Assembly: GCA_025996895.1 (NCBI GenBank) | Contig: BNTW01000111.1 | Location: forward strand, 1-7,394 | Direction: 5' to 3' | DNA from: Bacteroidia bacterium | GTDB taxonomy: Bacteria > Bacteroidota > Bacteroidia > Bacteroidales > Azobacteroidaceae | Length of the DNA stretch: 7,394 bases | Shown here: in pieces, positions 5,298 through 7,394 of the stretch | Layout: each line of letters begins with the position of its first letter | Numbering within the stretch: position 1 is the stretch's first letter | Translations under genes and position numbers: made by a program | The notes under the pieces: generated by a model | Database searches by the model: none | The model's input: only the letters and a program-made list of their open reading frames with translations | Told to the model about the DNA's origin: nothing

Positions 5298-7394
5298 ATG
5301 AATAATATTCCACCATTAGATTATCGAGAATTTCTCGTAAGTAGGAAAAGAGTTATATTAGAAAAGATTAACAACAATACTTCTGAAGATGATTTCCTTT
5401 TATTCCCTGTTAGAGAAAGAGAGGGGAACGAAAGCATTAATGTTGATAAAATAAAAGGATGGCAAAATAAATTAGGAATTTTGGGCGGAGGGATATCTTT
5501 ATTGTCAAATGCTGAAAATGGGCCACTTTTACTTTATTCTAATGAAGTAGCGAGAAAATATAAAATTATAAATAGAAATTTTGAATACATACCAACGCCG
5601 TATCTCAATTACGATCAAGCCCATTTGGAGCTGATTGATTTATGTTTTTTTGTCTCAAGAACTACTCCACACCCTGAATTTGTGAAAAATATTAGTCGAA
5701 ATGGTAAAAGTGATTTTGAATACCCATTCCAATTTTCTTTAAGGGAGAAATATGAAATATTGCATTGTTCGGCAGGTGAAATTTTGTTTTTCGTTCTATT
5801 ATGGCGATATACACTTTCTCTGATTAATAAATATGGAATAGAAGCACCGTATAATGTTAATGATCATGACAGTATTACAGAAAAACATCACATATCAGAA
5901 TTATGGATAAACATAGTTGAAAAAGATGGAATTGCCAAACAACTAATAGAATGGACAAATTCAAACGAAAAGACAAAATTATTAGTAAATGATGCAGAAG
6001 ACTGTTTTGTTAAAAGGATAGAAAATAATTCTATAACCGCTATATTAGAAGAAGAACTCGGTTTAAATGAAAAGCACAATAAAGAAGAATTTGAAAAATA
6101 TGTGAGGTATCTTGACTGTACAGAAATCAATACAGATAACAAGGGTTTTGGATCCAATCTATTGAAAATATTTATTAAGAAAATAGATCCTATACCGGAA
6201 AGTTTTACTCTCGCAAAGTTATTGGAAAAAATTCATGACAAAGCTCGCTTTCCTATACTACCATACTATTTTTTGCAATATTATGATAATGGGAAAGCAT
6301 TAAAAGACCATATTGTATTTCCTAATTGGTACTCTTTTGATAAGGAGACAATGTATAAATATCAAGCAAAAAAAGATGTTAAAGAATTTTCTAACGAACC
6401 TGCTGTAATACATGCTCTTTATACCATCAAGCCCGTCTGGGTTCAAGAAGAAGATGAAAATATATGGTACACAAAAAGCAATACAACGAATGATGACGAA
6501 TGTAACAGCAAATTTTCTCATTATTTAAGCGAATTGTATGCATTCTTTTCGTCTTTAACCCGCCCGATAGTTGATGGTGAATATTATGCAAGGGAATATG
6601 AAAAGCGGCAAAAAAACATAGAAAAACAAGCACTTCGCGCTGGCATTTCCCAAGTTATGGCAAGAAATATGAGTCATAATATTGGCAGCCACGTTTTAAA
6701 CAACTTGACTGATGACAAAGCATTATCCAGAATGGATCCGTGTAATAGCACTCAACCATATAAGTCTGACGAAAAATGTGATTCATGTATAATTCAACAA
6801 TTAGCTATTTTCAATAATTATATAAAATGCCGAATGGATTACTTGAGTGATATTACTTTTGGTACTCCAGTTATGCAAACGAACAAATTTGTATATAACG
6901 AACTATACAAAGATTTTGATAAGGTGCGATTGATGTTGAACCATATATCTGGGCTGTCGGAAAATTTTCAATTCAAAATAGAATTTAAGTTTGAAGGAGA
7001 GACAATAACTTCAAAAAATGATTTTGCGGTTGCATTACCTAACGACTTATTGGGTTGTCAGGCATTTTACAACATAATTGAAAATGTCATTCGTAATACT
7101 GCCAAACATAATCAGAAAAAAGAGGGAGTAACAATCTTCACTATAAATTTCAAAGAGATTTCTAATGATACAAATATAGACGATAAAGAAAGTTATTATG
7201 AAGTAGAAATATACGACAGTATTCCAGTCGATAATATTAAGGAACTTGTAATAAGTCAAAATGAAAAAATTAATGATAGTGTTTTGATAGATAACGAGTT
7301 AAGACCTTCTTCTTTGGGATTATTGGAAATGAAAGCATCAGCAAGCTATTTGAGAAAAATGGATATTGAAAATGTTGAACCAAAAATATTTTAC
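5298..7394 (+). CDS. Soluble histidine-kinase-like GHKL ATPase, 3' end outside the window
   Basis: 699 codons are visible without a stop, so the C-terminus lies outside the window. No signal peptide or clear membrane span is apparent, so it is probably cytoplasmic. Residues 1-440 match no domain I recognise. A helical linker (REYEKRQKNIEKQ, near 437-447) leads to QVMARNMSHNIGSHVL at 452-467, which resembles a dimerisation/H-box of HisKA_3 style with His460 as candidate phospho-acceptor. A Cys-containing insert follows (482-511). The GHKL ATPase region has an N-box NIIENVIRNTAKH (592-604), a G1-like YDSIP with Asp640 but without the DxGxG glycines, and a G2-like SLGLLEMK (673-680). ATP binding is plausible; kinase activity is uncertain because G1 is degenerate. 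It could be a sensor kinase or a GHKL ATPase of another kind. It is the last visible gene of the transport/methyltransferase operon, and a response regulator or effector could follow beyond the edge. Its GC is the lowest in the window. Confidence 0.85.
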   Translation, partial: MNNIPPLDYREFLVSRKRVILEKINNNTSEDDFLLFPVREREGNESINVDKIKGWQNKLGILGGGISLLSNAENGPLLLYSNEVARKYKIINRNFEYIPTPYLNYDQAHLELIDLCFFVSRTTPHPEFVKNISRNGKSDFEYPFQFSLREKYEILHCSAGEILFFVLLWRYTLSLINKYGIEAPYNVNDHDSITEKHHISELWINIVEKDGIAKQLIEWTNSNEKTKLLVNDAEDCFVKRIENNSITAILEEELGLNEKHNKEEFEKYVRYLDCTEINTDNKGFGSNLLKIFIKKIDPIPESFTLAKLLEKIHDKARFPILPYYFLQYYDNGKALKDHIVFPNWYSFDKETMYKYQAKKDVKEFSNEPAVIHALYTIKPVWVQEEDENIWYTKSNTTNDDECNSKFSHYLSELYAFFSSLTRPIVDGEYYAREYEKRQKNIEKQALRAGISQVMARNMSHNIGSHVLNNLTDDKALSRMDPCNSTQPYKSDEKCDSCIIQQLAIFNNYIKCRMDYLSDITFGTPVMQTNKFVYNELYKDFDKVRLMLNHISGLSENFQFKIEFKFEGETITSKNDFAVALPNDLLGCQAFYNIIENVIRNTAKHNQKKEGVTIFTINFKEISNDTNIDDKESYYEVEIYDSIPVDNIKELVISQNEKINDSVLIDNELRPSSLGLLEMKASASYLRKMDIENVEPKIFY

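Overview
This window looks like an accessory region of a Bacteroidota (Bacteroidetes) chromosome or mobile island. The evidence is a textbook TAnnTTTG -7 promoter element, A-rich translation starts without a clear Shine-Dalgarno sequence, low GC, and the kind of proteins encoded. All genes read left to right. No tRNA, rRNA, CRISPR array or transposase was seen.

Region 1 (left edge to 2104) is a prokaryotic Argonaute whose reading frame is already open at the window edge, so its true start lies outside or is unresolved. The MID domain keeps a 5'-phosphate-binding pocket (Tyr, Lys, Gln, Lys). The PIWI domain, however, has Gly where the first catalytic Asp belongs and Tyr where the third belongs. 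It is therefore predicted to bind guide and target without slicing.

Region 2 (2105-2191) is a short intergenic gap. It carries a 9-bp tandem direct repeat with a 10-bp period just upstream of a TAnnTTTG promoter, so the downstream genes probably have their own, possibly regulated, transcription start.

Region 3 (2192 to the right edge) is a tight five-gene operon with gaps of 13, 4, 7 and 1 nt. It encodes a substrate-binding lipoprotein (SBP family 3), its ABC permease and its ATPase, which together form a polar-amino-acid-type importer. These are followed by a class I SAM-dependent methyltransferase and a large soluble histidine-kinase-like (GHKL) ATPase cut off by the window end. The simplest reading is a module that imports a small amino-acid-like molecule, methylates it or a related molecule, and couples this to a cytoplasmic ATPase/kinase.

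The Argonaute gene is visibly richer in G+C than the operon, so the two may have separate histories. Whether the dead Argonaute and the transport/methylation/kinase operon work together is open. The individual families are recognisable, but the five-gene combination beside an inactive Argonaute is not a system I can name.
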